This document shows, piece by piece, positions 1-8,387 of a stretch of 64,000 nt of DNA; the stretch's first letter is position 1, and each line of letters begins with the position of its first letter. The stretch lies in NCBI RefSeq assembly GCF_013284245.2, contig NZ_CP085876.1, positions 3,765,001 through 3,829,000 on the forward strand. The letters run 5' to 3'. Position numbers and translations under genes: made by a program. Under the pieces are notes generated by a model. It worked only from the letters and a program-made list of their open reading frames with translations. It had not been told where the DNA came from and searched no databases. This stretch comes from Brevibacillus sp. DP1.3A (GTDB lineage: Bacteria; Bacillota; Bacilli; Brevibacillales; Brevibacillaceae).

Positions 1-575
1 TCGATAACATGGATGCTTTTGATGTATTTATCCAGGATGTTATCGGATATATCGATGTACTCTTTTCCAAGCATACTCAAGAATAGACAGAGCACGCTCA
101 CGACGTGGAGAAGCTGATGCAGACTCGTTCTCGTTGTGATGGTCAAAGCGTAGCTTTTATCGGCGTGGTGCTTGAGTTCAAAGGTGAAATCCTTGAGGTG
201 CTTCTCAAAAAATGTCAGATACAGCAGTCGTTCGATGTGAATCATATTAATGAAAAAAACATGCTCGTACCCTTCAACATCCCGCTCGTCGTGTTGCTTC
301 ATCGGAGCGGAAAAAAATTCATTGATCGCATTTAACGGAAACAAGGGTGTATTGTACCGGGAGACATTCAAATATTCAAAATGCTCCTGTTCGGATTGTT
401 TGTAGGAAACCTCATTTTCTGCATCTTTAAAGTAAACGTTATATGTATCCGTATTAGAAAACCACCCGTATGCGATGCCTTTTCGAATGGATCGTAAACT
501 CAGTCCGGAATTCGGATTTTTCTTGATCATGTACGAAAAGTCCGGGTTCTCTGATTGTAGCTGAACAATGGCCAT
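1..575 (-). CDS. Partial hypothetical protein, weakly Hen1-N-terminal-like
   Basis: The frame is open from an ATG at 575 to the window edge (191 codons), so the C-terminus is missing. AGGTGAG lies 7-8 bases upstream of the ATG and supports this start. The product begins MAIVQLQSENPDFSYMIKKN and includes a run ending in EYIDISDNILDKYIKS. I do not recognise it firmly. By eye, two stretches resemble the N-terminal domain of bacterial Hen1 (RNA 3'-terminal ribose 2'-O-methyltransferase): a 'F-S-Y-M-I-K-K-N-P' start like 'L-G-Y-L-L-x-K-N-P', and a later 'LLY-FFEKHL ... TTRTSLHQLLHVV' segment. If so, the methyltransferase domain lies beyond the edge. The open frame and start are seen; the family is a weak inference. 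Confidence 0.6.
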   Translation of the reverse strand, partial: MAIVQLQSENPDFSYMIKKNPNSGLSLRSIRKGIAYGWFSNTDTYNVYFKDAENEVSYKQSEQEHFEYLNVSRYNTPLFPLNAINEFFSAPMKQHDERDVEGYEHVFFINMIHIERLLYLTFFEKHLKDFTFELKHHADKSYALTITTRTSLHQLLHVVSVLCLFLSMLGKEYIDISDNILDKYIKSIHVI

Positions 576-754
576 ACGTTGTCTCACCTCTGAAAAAGAA
601 GAATCAATATCTACTGACAATCTTCGCTTTTTCATCCCATGCCGAACAGGGTAAAAGTATTACGACCTACCAAAAATTACAGGAACATTTGCTACGAGAT
701 GCTGTTCTTGGTATAGTGAAATCCGCGATAACAAACCAGCGGGAGGTGCGTCAG

Positions 755-1459
755 ATGCCTTATTACAAGCCGATTGAGATCGCTCGCGAGCTACATATTA
801 GCACGAGTGCTTTGCGCCATTATGAATCATGGGGAGTCGTTCCTGCTCCAGATCGTGCAGACAATGGTTATCGACTGTATACAGAAATTCATCTTGCCTA
901 TTTTCGTTGCCTGCGCGCCATGTTTCCCGGCTTTGGGGTCGCTGTCACCTGTGAAGTCCTTCGATCGCTTCAAAAAGCGGATATGGATGCTGCATTTTGG
1001 CTCGTGAATAAAGAACAGGCCAACCTCCAACAAGAGAAGGTCGCAGCAGACCAAACACTCGAACTTTTGGAAAATCTCGATCTCCCCTTGCCTCCAAACA
1101 AAAAGTGGCGAAACCGCATGACGATTGGTGAAGTCGCTGCTTACACAGGAGTCACAACGTCTGCGATTCGCCATTGGGAAAAAGAAGGCTTGCTTGTACT
1201 GCCACGCGATCCTGAGAATGGCTACCGCCAATTCACTCCCATGGATATACGGAAGATTTTGCTTATCCGCACATTGCGCAATACGGTGTATTTTTTAACG
1301 AATATGAAAGAAATTGTACAAGCAGTAGAAAATCAAAGTATTGAGCAAGCAAAAAAAGTGACGGCAGATGCGATCAGGAGCATTCACGATCGCAATCGCC
1401 ATCAGATGTACGGTGTTAGGCGGTTGGTTGAATTGTGTGAGGTATTGAAGCTCTTGTGA
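755..1459 (+). CDS. Tandem MerR-type transcriptional regulator
   Basis: This 234-residue protein carries two MerR-type winged-helix domains in one chain. The first, about residues 4-70, contains IARELHISTSALRHYE and then NGYRLY. The second, about residues 122-190, contains IGEVAAYTGVTTSAIRHWEK and then NGYRQF. A linker with a probable helix lies between them. MerR proteins normally carry one such domain and dimerise, so this chain may act as an internal pseudo-dimer. The ATG at 755 follows GGGAGGTG at 741-748 and starts at the first domain; an upstream in-frame start at 689 has no such site. No effector domain is evident. Its stop directly abuts the end of the convergent enoyl-CoA hydratase gene, so its target cannot be told from context. 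Confidence 0.85.
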   Translation: MPYYKPIEIARELHISTSALRHYESWGVVPAPDRADNGYRLYTEIHLAYFRCLRAMFPGFGVAVTCEVLRSLQKADMDAAFWLVNKEQANLQQEKVAADQTLELLENLDLPLPPNKKWRNRMTIGEVAAYTGVTTSAIRHWEKEGLLVLPRDPENGYRQFTPMDIRKILLIRTLRNTVYFLTNMKEIVQAVENQSIEQAKKVTADAIRSIHDRNRHQMYGVRRLVELCEVLKLL

Positions 1460-2245
1460 TTATCTCCCTGTAAAACGCGGTGGAGTCTCGTCTAAGAAAG
1501 CTTTGGTTCCTTCCCGGAAGTCTTCGGTGGATGCCACGAGTCCGAAGTAGTCTGCGCCTAGAAGTGCGGACTCCTCTACTGTCAGGTTACTCCCTCGATG
1601 AATCGCATCCCATGTTAGTTTCACTGCCAGCGGAGACTGAGACAAAATTTCTTGGAGAACCTCCTCTGTTTCTGCCAGTAGCCGCTCATGCGAAACGACC
1701 CGATTTACCAGTCCCATTCGGTATGCTTCATCCGCATCTATCGCTGATCCTGTAAGAAGCAACTCCGCGGCGCGGCCTTTTCCTATTAGCCTAGGGAGTC
1801 TGGTTGTTCCACCAAAGCCCGCCACTGCTCCAATTCGTACTTCGGGATGTCCCATTTTGGCATGATGAACCGCAATACGCAGCGTGCACGATTCTGCGAT
1901 CTCAAGGCCCCCGCCTAACGCATAGCCGTTCATTGCAGCAACGACTACTTTCCCCAACGATTCGATTTGACTGGTCACTGAAACGGCCAACTGAGCAAAA
2001 TCCCTTACTTCCAGCGGTGTCGCCTGATGCAGATACGAGATGTCGGCACCGGCCGAAAAAGCTTTTTCTCCCGCCCCTGTAAGGATGACCGCTTTCACAC
2101 TGGGATCAGTTTTGATCCTGTCTAAGATGGTCGAAAGCTGATTAAGGACATCTCGGTTCAATGCATTCAATGCCTCTGGTCTGTTTAGCGTAAGGGTCAC
2201 GATTCCTTTCTCATTCTTGTACAAAACAACCTCTTCAACGCTCAT
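1460..2245 (-). CDS. Enoyl-CoA hydratase/isomerase family protein
   Basis: A 261-residue crotonase-fold protein of the usual family length. It starts with the typical strand IVTLTLNRPEALNALN. The CoA-binding and oxyanion-hole segments are visible as AGEKAFSAGADISYL near residue 60 and AMNGYALGGGLEIAESCTLR near residue 105. The GHPEVRIGAVAGFGGTTRLP segment carries the catalytic-region glutamate found in hydratases. It probably hydrates or isomerises enoyl-CoA esters in the cytosol. The exact substrate is not readable from sequence. GGGAGGA lies 6-8 bases upstream of the ATG. No fatty-acid genes adjoin it, and its stop touches the stop of the convergent MerR gene with no gap. Confidence 0.88.
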   Translation of the reverse strand: MSVEEVVLYKNEKGIVTLTLNRPEALNALNRDVLNQLSTILDRIKTDPSVKAVILTGAGEKAFSAGADISYLHQATPLEVRDFAQLAVSVTSQIESLGKVVVAAMNGYALGGGLEIAESCTLRIAVHHAKMGHPEVRIGAVAGFGGTTRLPRLIGKGRAAELLLTGSAIDADEAYRMGLVNRVVSHERLLAETEEVLQEILSQSPLAVKLTWDAIHRGSNLTVEESALLGADYFGLVASTEDFREGTKAFLDETPPRFTGR

Positions 2246-2372
2246 CTTTCCATCCTCCCATCGTTTTAGAAGCTACTGAATAAAAAAGCACTTTTCGACC
2301 AGGCAAACTTTTGGGCGATACCTGCATACTTTGCTATACGATTGAAAATTCCTTCTTCTTCCATATGCAAAA

Positions 2373-2426
2373 CAAAAAAGGATGACCCCGGAGCTCCAAC
2401 CACCGAAGCACCTTTACGGTCATCCC
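2373..2426 (-). terminator. Rho-independent terminator after 6-phosphogluconate dehydrogenase
   Basis: On the minus strand GGATGACC (2418-2425) pairs with GGTCATCC (2380-2387) and is followed by TTTTTTGTTTT. It begins 6 bases past the dehydrogenase stop. The loop is long (about 30 bases) and contains further self-complementary bases. Confidence 0.75.
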
Positions 2427-2431
2427 ATTTC

Positions 2432-3328
2432 TTATTTCTTTTCTACGGCATGTCCGCCAAATTCATTGCGCAAGGCTGCGACCACTTTTCCGTGGAAAGT
2501 ATCCTCGTCCAACGAACGGTAACGCATCAGCAAGGACATCGCAATCACAGGTGTAGCTGCCTGTAGATCCAGCGCGGTTTCCAGCGTCCATTTTCCTTCC
2601 CCGGAAGAATGCATGACCCCACGGATTTCATCGAGCTTGGCGTCTTTTCGAAAAGCTCGCTCTGTTAAGTCCATCAGCCAGCCTCGAATGACGGAACCAT
2701 TTGCCCACACGCGTGCGACCTCAGCAAAATCGTAGTTATACTGGCTTTTCGCAAGTACCTCAAAGCCTTCCCCGATCGCCTGCATCATGCCGTACTCGAT
2801 TCCGTTATGAATCATTTTTAAGAAGTGGCCGCTGCCCGCTTCCCCTGCGTATAAATATCCGTTTTCGACGTTAATGTCCCGAATCATCGGCTCAATATGA
2901 GTGAATGCTTCCCGATCTCCACCAATCATCATACATGCTCCGTGGCGCGCTCCCTCCATACCTCCGCTCGTACCTGCATCCATGAAGTGAATGCCCTTTT
3001 CCTTTAAGCGAGCATAGCGATCTAACGATTGCTTGTAATGAGAGTTGCCACCGTCAATGACGATATCTCCGGCAGCTAGCAAGGTAGAGAGTTGATCAAC
3101 CAATTGATCCACAATCTCGCCTGCAGGTACCATCAGCCATATTACACGAGGTGTCGGCAGCTTCGCCACAGCGTCTTCCACCGAAAATGCTGGAATCGCA
3201 CCTTCATGACTCAACTCTTCTGCACGCGTAGAATCTACATCATAGGCTACGACCTCATGCTGATGTGAGAGCAAATTAAGCGTGAGATTGTACCCCATTT
3301 TTCCTAATCCGAGGATCGCCAGTTTCAT
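2432..3328 (-). CDS. 6-phosphogluconate dehydrogenase, short NAD-type (GntZ/YqeC-like)
   Basis: A 298-residue enzyme oxidising and decarboxylating 6-phosphogluconate to ribulose 5-phosphate. The start MKLAILGLGKMGYNL holds the GxGxMG Rossmann loop. Substrate and catalytic motifs follow: DGGNSHY (near residue 95), DAGTSGGMEGARHG (near 116) and KMIHNGIEYGMMQ (near 170). At about 300 residues it belongs to the short bacterial class, typically NAD-preferring, rather than the 470-residue NADP class. The start at 3328 is chosen for the Rossmann fold; upstream codons add a non-conserved tail. AAAGGAG lies about 13 bases upstream, a little far. It is divergent from the RpiR regulator and completes a gluconate catabolic module with the kinase and permease downstream. 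Confidence 0.92.
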   Translation of the reverse strand: MKLAILGLGKMGYNLTLNLLSHQHEVVAYDVDSTRAEELSHEGAIPAFSVEDAVAKLPTPRVIWLMVPAGEIVDQLVDQLSTLLAAGDIVIDGGNSHYKQSLDRYARLKEKGIHFMDAGTSGGMEGARHGACMMIGGDREAFTHIEPMIRDINVENGYLYAGEAGSGHFLKMIHNGIEYGMMQAIGEGFEVLAKSQYNYDFAEVARVWANGSVIRGWLMDLTERAFRKDAKLDEIRGVMHSSGEGKWTLETALDLQAATPVIAMSLLMRYRSLDEDTFHGKVVAALRNEFGGHAVEKK

Positions 3329-3406
3329 ATCGTGTACGTCACTCCTTTTTGGATCATATCCATTACCACGTATTATAAGACAAAAATTTTCATCTTTCAT
3401 CAAAAA

Positions 3407-3424
3407 TGAAGAAAATTTTTTCGA
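3407..3424. promoter_or_regulatory. Candidate RpiR-family operator between gnd and the regulator
   Basis: GAAAATTTTTTC at 3411-3422 is an imperfect dyad of the form GAAA-N4-TTTC in the divergent intergenic region. Similar copies occur at 4457-4471 and 4488-4499 before the kinase gene. A weaker partner, ATGAAAATTTTTG on the minus strand, lies near 3381-3393. The recurrence suggests an operator for the adjacent RpiR regulator; this is inference. Confidence 0.45.
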
Positions 3425-3499
3425 ACCTATGAAAAGGAGTCTTGTTTTCCTTATACTATCAGTACAGATTCACAATGGAACGTTAGGAGGTACCTATTG

Positions 3500-4366
3500 A
3501 TGAACGCTTCCACCCCGCATGCTCCTCGGGTGCTCACGCAATTACGCGCCATCTATACGCAATTAAGCGGGAAAGAACAACAGATCGCCGACTATATTTT
3601 GGAGCATGCCAGTGAAATTATTCACTTCTCTATCACGGAGCTAGCCGACCAATGCCAGTGTGCAGATGCTACCGTATTTCGTCTGTGTCGCAGACTTGGC
3701 TTTCGCGGCTACCAAGCATTCAAAATCGCCTTGGCGAGTGAAGTCACGAATCCGAAGCAAACGATTCACCAAGAAATCAATCTCGACGACGATGACGTCA
3801 GTGCGATTGCTGAAAAAATTTTCACAGCGAATATCGAGACGATTCGGGACACACAGCAGATTATCAGTAAAGATGAGTTAATGAAAATCGTCTCCTGTTT
3901 GGAAAACGCAAGCCGGATCGAGTTTTATGGCTCCGGAGGCTCAGCCGTCATCGCGCAGGATGCGTACCACAAATTTATGCGGACAGGCATCCCTTGTCTC
4001 TATCATTCTGATGCACACTATCAAGTGATGTCCGCCTCTCTGCTCACCAAAGGTGCTGTCGTCGTAGGCATCTCCCACTCTGGCTCCAATAAAGATATTT
4101 TGGCAGCCCTACAGGTTGCCAAGGAAGCCGGAGCAAAAACAATCGGCATCACAAGCTATGGGAAATCTCCTCTCGTGCGTCTGGCAGACATGTGCTTATA
4201 TACGACTTCACGCGAAACGGTATTTCGTACAGAAGCCCTGTCCTCCAGGCTTGCTCAGCTCAGCTTAATTGATCTGCTCTATGTAGCCGTATCCTTACGG
4301 CGGCAGGATGATACGATCGCCAATATCCAGCACATCCGCGAAGCCATCTCACTCAAACGCCTGTAA
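3500..4366 (+). CDS. RpiR-family transcriptional regulator of gluconate genes
   Basis: A 288-residue RpiR/HexR-type regulator. The N-terminal helix-turn-helix (residues 1-80) contains SITELADQCQCADATVFRLC and GFRGYQAFK. The C-terminal SIS domain (about 120-260) contains EFYGSGGSAVIAQDA and GISHSGSNKDILAALQVAKE, the phosphosugar-binding fold. It probably senses a gluconate-pathway phosphosugar such as 6-phosphogluconate or KDPG. The ATG at 3500 follows AGGAGG (3485-3490) with a 9-base spacer; a TTG three bases earlier is less likely. It lies between divergent 6-phosphogluconate dehydrogenase and the kinase-permease pair, so local control is the natural inference. B. subtilis uses a GntR-family protein at this place instead. 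Confidence 0.9.
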   Translation: MNASTPHAPRVLTQLRAIYTQLSGKEQQIADYILEHASEIIHFSITELADQCQCADATVFRLCRRLGFRGYQAFKIALASEVTNPKQTIHQEINLDDDDVSAIAEKIFTANIETIRDTQQIISKDELMKIVSCLENASRIEFYGSGGSAVIAQDAYHKFMRTGIPCLYHSDAHYQVMSASLLTKGAVVVGISHSGSNKDILAALQVAKEAGAKTIGITSYGKSPLVRLADMCLYTTSRETVFRTEALSSRLAQLSLIDLLYVAVSLRRQDDTIANIQHIREAISLKRL

Positions 4367-4384
4367 ATCAGGCGTTTTTTCTTT
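4355..4384 (+). terminator. Rho-independent terminator overlapping the RpiR stop
   Basis: AAACGCCTG (4355-4363) pairs with CAGGCGTTT (4369-4377) over a 5-base loop and runs into TTTTTTCTTTT. The stem includes the last codons and stop of the regulator. Confidence 0.85.
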
Positions 4385-4454
4385 TGCTTGCCTCCTCTTG
4401 CAACTTGCAGGAGAAAAATGCAAATCATACAAGCAACGTGTGAAGTGTTCAATT

Positions 4455-4507
4455 ATGAAATAATTTTTTTCTTAATGCTTAACAAATGAAAAAAATTTCG
4501 ATATAAT
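4455..4507 (+). promoter_or_regulatory. Sigma-A promoter and candidate operators for gntK-gntP
   Basis: TTAACA (4479-4484) and TATAAT (4502-4507) are separated by exactly 17 bases, a good sigma-A promoter. The spacer holds GAAAAAAATTTC (4488-4499), a GAAA-N4-TTTC dyad. A related GAAATAATTTTTTTC (4457-4471) lies just upstream of the -35. A repressor bound in the spacer would block polymerase, as expected for substrate-inducible gluconate genes. Confidence 0.7.
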
Positions 4508-4561
4508 CGCGTTATCTCCATGACAACACGTTGAAAGCGTATTCAATTAGGGGTGACTTCT

Positions 4562-6103
4562 ATGACGCAAACCTACTTTATCGGGCTTGATATCGGGACA
4601 ACCAGTACCAAAGCAATTGTTTTCACTCCTTCCGGCGCCATCCGTGGTACGGGAAATATCGATTATCAGCTACTCGTTCCCCAGCCGTCTTGGGCTGAGC
4701 AAGAGCCGGAGACGATTTTTGCTGCTGTCATCCAGGCATTGAAGCAAGCACTGGAGCATGCAGGCATTGCCAAAAGCGAGATCGGTGGTATTGGCTTCTC
4801 TACTGCCATGCACAGTCTGATCGCTGTCGACCCGAGTGGCAATCCTCTGACGAACAGCATTATCTGGGCTGACAATCGGAGCGTGGCACAAGCAGATCGA
4901 CTAAAAGCGGACGGTGTCGGTCATCAGATTTACTTAGCGACGGGCACGCCCATCCATCCCATGTCTCCCCTGCCCAAAATCATGTGGCTACGGGAGAATT
5001 TGCCTGATACGTTTCGGCGGGCAGCCAAGTTTATTTCGATCAAGGAGTATGTCATTTATCGGCTTTTTGGTGAGTATATCGTCGATTACTCCATTGCTTC
5101 CGCTACGGGGCTGTTCAATCTGAGAAAGCTCGACTGGGATGAGGAGGCGCTGCAAGTCGCAGGCATTTCCAAGCAACATCTCAGTGAGCCTGTACCAACT
5201 ACTCATATCCTGCGAGGAATGAAGATTCGTTATGCGGAAGAGATCGGGATCGATCCAGATACGCCTTTCGTTGTCGGTGCTAGCGATGGGGTTTTGGCAA
5301 ACCTCGGCATCGGAGCCATTGATCATGGACAAGTAGCCATCACGATTGGCACGAGTGGCGCTGTAAGAACCGTAGTTCCAGAACCGATCACCGATCCAAA
5401 AGGACGGACTTTCTGCTACGTGCTGACGGAAAACCATTGGGTCATTGGCGGACCATCGAACAACGGTGGGATCATGCTTCGCTGGTTCCGTGACGAATTC
5501 AGTTGGCCCGAAGTGGAAAAAGCCAAACAGCTCGGCGTTGATCCCTATGAAGTCATGATCCAAGCTGCTGAGCATGTTCGAGCTGGTGCAGACGGGTTGC
5601 TCTTTCTCCCCTTCCTATCCGGCGAACGAGCTCCGTACTGGAACGCCCAAGCAAGAGGCTCCTTCTTCGGTATCGGCCTCCATCACAAGCGCGAGCATTT
5701 TATCCGAGCTGTTCTCGAAGGAATCTTGTTTAGCGTCTACAGCATCGGTATCGCCCTGCGCGACCTGGCAGGTGGAGCCAAGGAAATCCGTGCATCGGGT
5801 GGATTCGCCCGTTCGCGTGAATGGCGCCAGATTATGTCCGACATGTTCGGCTATGAAGTGCTGATTCCGGAGAGTCATGAAAGCTCGAGCTTTGGTGCCG
5901 CTCTCTTGGCGATGCATGCATTGGGGGCAATGGATCATTTGCAAGATGTGAAAAAGATGATTCATATTTCGCATCGCCATGAGCCTGATTTGGAACGATC
6001 CAGTGTCTATTTGGAGCTTTTCTATATATACGAGCGTGTTTATTACAACCTGCTGGAAGAGTACAAGCTGATAGCCGAATTCCAAAAGCGGTTGAACAAC
6101 TAG
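4562..6103 (+). CDS. gntK: Gluconate kinase, FGGY family
   Basis: A 513-residue FGGY carbohydrate kinase phosphorylating gluconate to 6-phosphogluconate. The first ATP-binding loop is seen at the N-terminus as GLDIGTTSTKA. The first FGGY region, SIIWADNRS, is near residue 100, and the second, GADGLLFLPFLSGERAPYWN, is near 345. The ATP loop ASGGFARSREWRQIMSD is near 415, followed by ESSSFGAALLA. GATE-like segments IGTSGAVR also fit. The ATG at 4562 follows AGGGGTG with a 6-base spacer; an upstream GTG at 4553 lies inside that ribosome site. Specificity for gluconate is inferred from the gntP permease 25 bases downstream and the dehydrogenase nearby; the FGGY fold alone would also allow xylulose or glycerol. 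Confidence 0.9.
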   Translation: MTQTYFIGLDIGTTSTKAIVFTPSGAIRGTGNIDYQLLVPQPSWAEQEPETIFAAVIQALKQALEHAGIAKSEIGGIGFSTAMHSLIAVDPSGNPLTNSIIWADNRSVAQADRLKADGVGHQIYLATGTPIHPMSPLPKIMWLRENLPDTFRRAAKFISIKEYVIYRLFGEYIVDYSIASATGLFNLRKLDWDEEALQVAGISKQHLSEPVPTTHILRGMKIRYAEEIGIDPDTPFVVGASDGVLANLGIGAIDHGQVAITIGTSGAVRTVVPEPITDPKGRTFCYVLTENHWVIGGPSNNGGIMLRWFRDEFSWPEVEKAKQLGVDPYEVMIQAAEHVRAGADGLLFLPFLSGERAPYWNAQARGSFFGIGLHHKREHFIRAVLEGILFSVYSIGIALRDLAGGAKEIRASGGFARSREWRQIMSDMFGYEVLIPESHESSSFGAALLAMHALGAMDHLQDVKKMIHISHRHEPDLERSSVYLELFYIYERVYYNLLEEYKLIAEFQKRLNN

Positions 6104-6128
6104 AGACAACAACTAGGGAGGGTTCGTC

Positions 6129-7457
6129 ATGCCACTCGTCATTACACTGCTGTCCATCGTCTTCCTGCTCGTTCTCATTACTCGCTTCAAACTGAACCCA
6201 TTTATTGCGTTGTTATTGGCCGCTGGATTTGTGGGAATCGCATCCGGCATGCCGCTTGTAAAAGTTGTGGATTCAATCAAGGATGGAATGGGTGGCACTC
6301 TCGGCTTTATCGCGATCGTGCTTGCCTTGGGAACTATGCTTGGCAAAATGATGGCAGAATCTGGCGGTGCCGAACGCATTGCCCGTACTCTCATCAATCG
6401 CTTCGGTGAGAAGAACGTACACTGGGCCATGATGTTCGTGGCATTTATCGTAGGGATTCCGGTATTTTTCCAGGTTGGTTTTGTTCTCTTGATTCCACTC
6501 GTGTTTACGATTTCCAGACAAACAGGTGTCTCCCTTGTCAAAATCGGAATTCCGCTCGTAGCTGGCCTGTCTATCGTTCACGGAATCGTGCCGCCGCACC
6601 CTGCTGCTATGGCAGCTGTCGATCTGTTCCAGGCGGACGTCGGTAAAACGATTTTGCTCTCGATCATTGTCGCGCTACCTTCCGCGATCATTGCAGGACC
6701 GCTCTACGGCAGTTGGATTAGCAAACGAGTCAAGACCAGCATCTCTCCAGAGCTCGCTTCCCAGTTGGCGGAGCCAAAATCCGAGCGTGATTTGCCTAGC
6801 TTTGGGATCACCGTCTTCACCGTCCTGCTCCCTGTGCTGTTGATGTTGTCTGCTACGGTTGCAGATGTGACTCTACCAAAAGAAAATACCATTCGCCAAT
6901 GGGCTGATTTTATCGGAAGCCCGATTACGTCTCTGTTGATTGCCGTGATTGTTTCCTTCTGGACGCTCGGGTTCAATCGTGGTTTTACCAAAGACGATAT
7001 TCTCAAATTCACAAATGATTGCTTGGCCCCAACCGCGACAATCTTGCTCGTCATCGGTGCAGGTGGCGCATTTAACAAAGTACTGCTGAACAGCGGTGTG
7101 GGTGACTATATTGCTGAGCTCGCTACTGCATCTGCGATCTCCCCTATTTTCCTAGGCTGGCTGATCGCGGCCTTGATCCGTGTGGCAACTGGTTCTGCAA
7201 CCGTCTCCATGATGACGGCAGCAGGTATCGTAGGTCCGATCGCGCTGCAAATCCCTGGAACAAGCCCAGAGCTTTTGGTACTGGCAACAGGTTCTGGCTC
7301 CCTCATCCTGTCTCACGTAAATGATTCCGGATTTTGGCTGATCAAAGAATACTTCAATATGTCTGTGCAAGATACATTGAAAACATGGACAGTAATGGAG
7401 ACCATTCTTTCTGTTGTGGCAATCATTTTGATCATGGGACTGTCCTATATCGTATAA
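6129..7457 (+). CDS. gntP: Gluconate:H+ symporter, GntP family
   Basis: A 442-residue integral membrane protein with about 12-14 hydrophobic segments, the usual GntP length. Family signatures include SGMPLVKVVDSIKDGMGGTL near residue 40, LGTMLGKMMAESGGAERIA near 67 and HGIVPPHPAAMAAVDLFQAD near 150. GSGSLILSHVNDSGFWLIKE near 395 is also typical. It imports gluconate or a related aldonate with protons. AGGGAGG lies 7-9 bases before the ATG. It follows gntK by 25 bases in one transcript ending at the terminator at 7467, so kinase and permease are co-expressed. Confidence 0.92.
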   Translation: MPLVITLLSIVFLLVLITRFKLNPFIALLLAAGFVGIASGMPLVKVVDSIKDGMGGTLGFIAIVLALGTMLGKMMAESGGAERIARTLINRFGEKNVHWAMMFVAFIVGIPVFFQVGFVLLIPLVFTISRQTGVSLVKIGIPLVAGLSIVHGIVPPHPAAMAAVDLFQADVGKTILLSIIVALPSAIIAGPLYGSWISKRVKTSISPELASQLAEPKSERDLPSFGITVFTVLLPVLLMLSATVADVTLPKENTIRQWADFIGSPITSLLIAVIVSFWTLGFNRGFTKDDILKFTNDCLAPTATILLVIGAGGAFNKVLLNSGVGDYIAELATASAISPIFLGWLIAALIRVATGSATVSMMTAAGIVGPIALQIPGTSPELLVLATGSGSLILSHVNDSGFWLIKEYFNMSVQDTLKTWTVMETILSVVAIILIMGLSYIV

Positions 7458-7466
7458 CATGAAATG

Positions 7467-7515
7467 AAAAACAGGTCTTTCCATCCACATCGCTGGAGGT
7501 AAGACCTGTTTTTTT
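7467..7515 (+). terminator. Terminator after gntP
   Basis: AAAAACAGGTCTT (7467-7479) is complementary to AAGACCTGTTTTT (from 7501), with a run of seven T. The A-rich left arm makes it usable also for the convergent VOC gene that ends at 7530. Confidence 0.85.
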
Positions 7516-7529
7516 GGCTGGGTAAGTCG

Positions 7530-7952
7530 CTACTTCATTCGTTTGGCAATCGGATGATCCTCATTCAGCTCTAGCAAATCCCACAGGTTGCCATATAAAT
7601 CCTGAAAGACCGCCACCATTCCATACGGCTGTTCTTTTGGCTCTCTCACAAATTGGATTCCTCTTGCGACCATCTCATGATAATCTCTCCAAAAATCATC
7701 TGTGTTTAAAAAGAGAAAAACTCTCCCACCAGTCTGATTCCCGATAAATAGCTCTTGTTCAGGTTTGGATGCTTTTGCAAGCAAGATCGTCGTGCCAACA
7801 GAACCAGGTGGAGCTACGACAACCCACCGCTTATCCTGTTCTGGCTGATACGTATCTTCCACTAAGGTAAAATGGAGCTTCTTGGTATAAAACTCAATGG
7901 CTTCATCATAATCTTTGACGACTAAAGTGATATTGACGATGGATTGAATCAT
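7530..7952 (-). CDS. VOC (glyoxalase/bleomycin-resistance fold) family protein
   Basis: A 140-residue single-unit VOC protein. It begins SIVNITLVVKDYDEAIEFYT, the standard beta-alpha start, and ends with YGMVAVFQDLYGNLWDLLEL, the classic C-terminal strand with a metal-binding or active-site Glu. Such proteins are metal-dependent dioxygenases, isomerases or drug-binding proteins; the substrate cannot be read here. GGAGGT lies about 9 bases upstream of the ATG. It stands alone between the gntP terminator and the glycine-zipper gene. Confidence 0.85.
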   Translation of the reverse strand: MIQSIVNITLVVKDYDEAIEFYTKKLHFTLVEDTYQPEQDKRWVVVAPPGSVGTTILLAKASKPEQELFIGNQTGGRVFLFLNTDDFWRDYHEMVARGIQFVREPKEQPYGMVAVFQDLYGNLWDLLELNEDHPIAKRMK

Positions 7953-8078
7953 TTTCTTGGTACCTCCAGCTACAAGGTTATTTTTGGAATTAAATGATGT
8001 ATTTAGGGAAACCTATTCCTTGGGGCTGCACGAATACTATAGCAGAACTTCCCAACACTAATCGAGGGAGTGACAATC

Positions 8079-8357
8079 TTGGCTACTAACAACGAACGCA
8101 ATCACAACGATGCCGTTGACAACGCTGACAACAACGAAGCGAACATGTCAGGCGGTGGAGCTACTGAAGCTGTAGGAACAGTTGGCGGTGCGGCAGTAGG
8201 TGCTGCCGTAGGTTCTATTTTAGGGCCTCTGGGTACCATTGCAGGTGCGGTTGCCGGGGGTGCACTTGGCAACGAAATGGGAGAAAATGTGGCGGCTGAC
8301 GGCAATGACACGTGGGATGTTGCGAAAAATGATGCCGATAGAGACCGAGCAGAATAA
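8079..8357 (+). CDS. Small glycine-zipper protein
   Basis: A 92-residue protein with an Asn/Asp-rich hydrophilic head (NNERNHNDAVDNADNNEAN) and a central glycine-zipper, about residues 25-65: GTVGGAAVGAAVGSILGPLG followed by AGAVAGGALGNEMGE. GxxxG spacing like this packs membrane-inserting helices. A hydrophilic acidic tail follows. The TTG at 8079 is preferred because GAGGGAG (8064-8070) sits 8 bases upstream; the GTG at 8070 overlaps that site. No signal peptide is present. Related small glycine-zipper proteins occur in Bacillales but have no established role. A 92-residue cytosolic or membrane-associated stress protein is a guess only. Confidence 0.7.
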   Translation: MATNNERNHNDAVDNADNNEANMSGGGATEAVGTVGGAAVGAAVGSILGPLGTIAGAVAGGALGNEMGENVAADGNDTWDVAKNDADRDRAE

Positions 8358-8387
8358 AGCAAGCTTCTACTAGGTTTGACAAATCGG

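Noticed and set aside
4988..5575. 195-codon antisense frame inside gntK
   Set aside because: No ribosome site or domain; the sense strand is a full FGGY kinase with all motifs.
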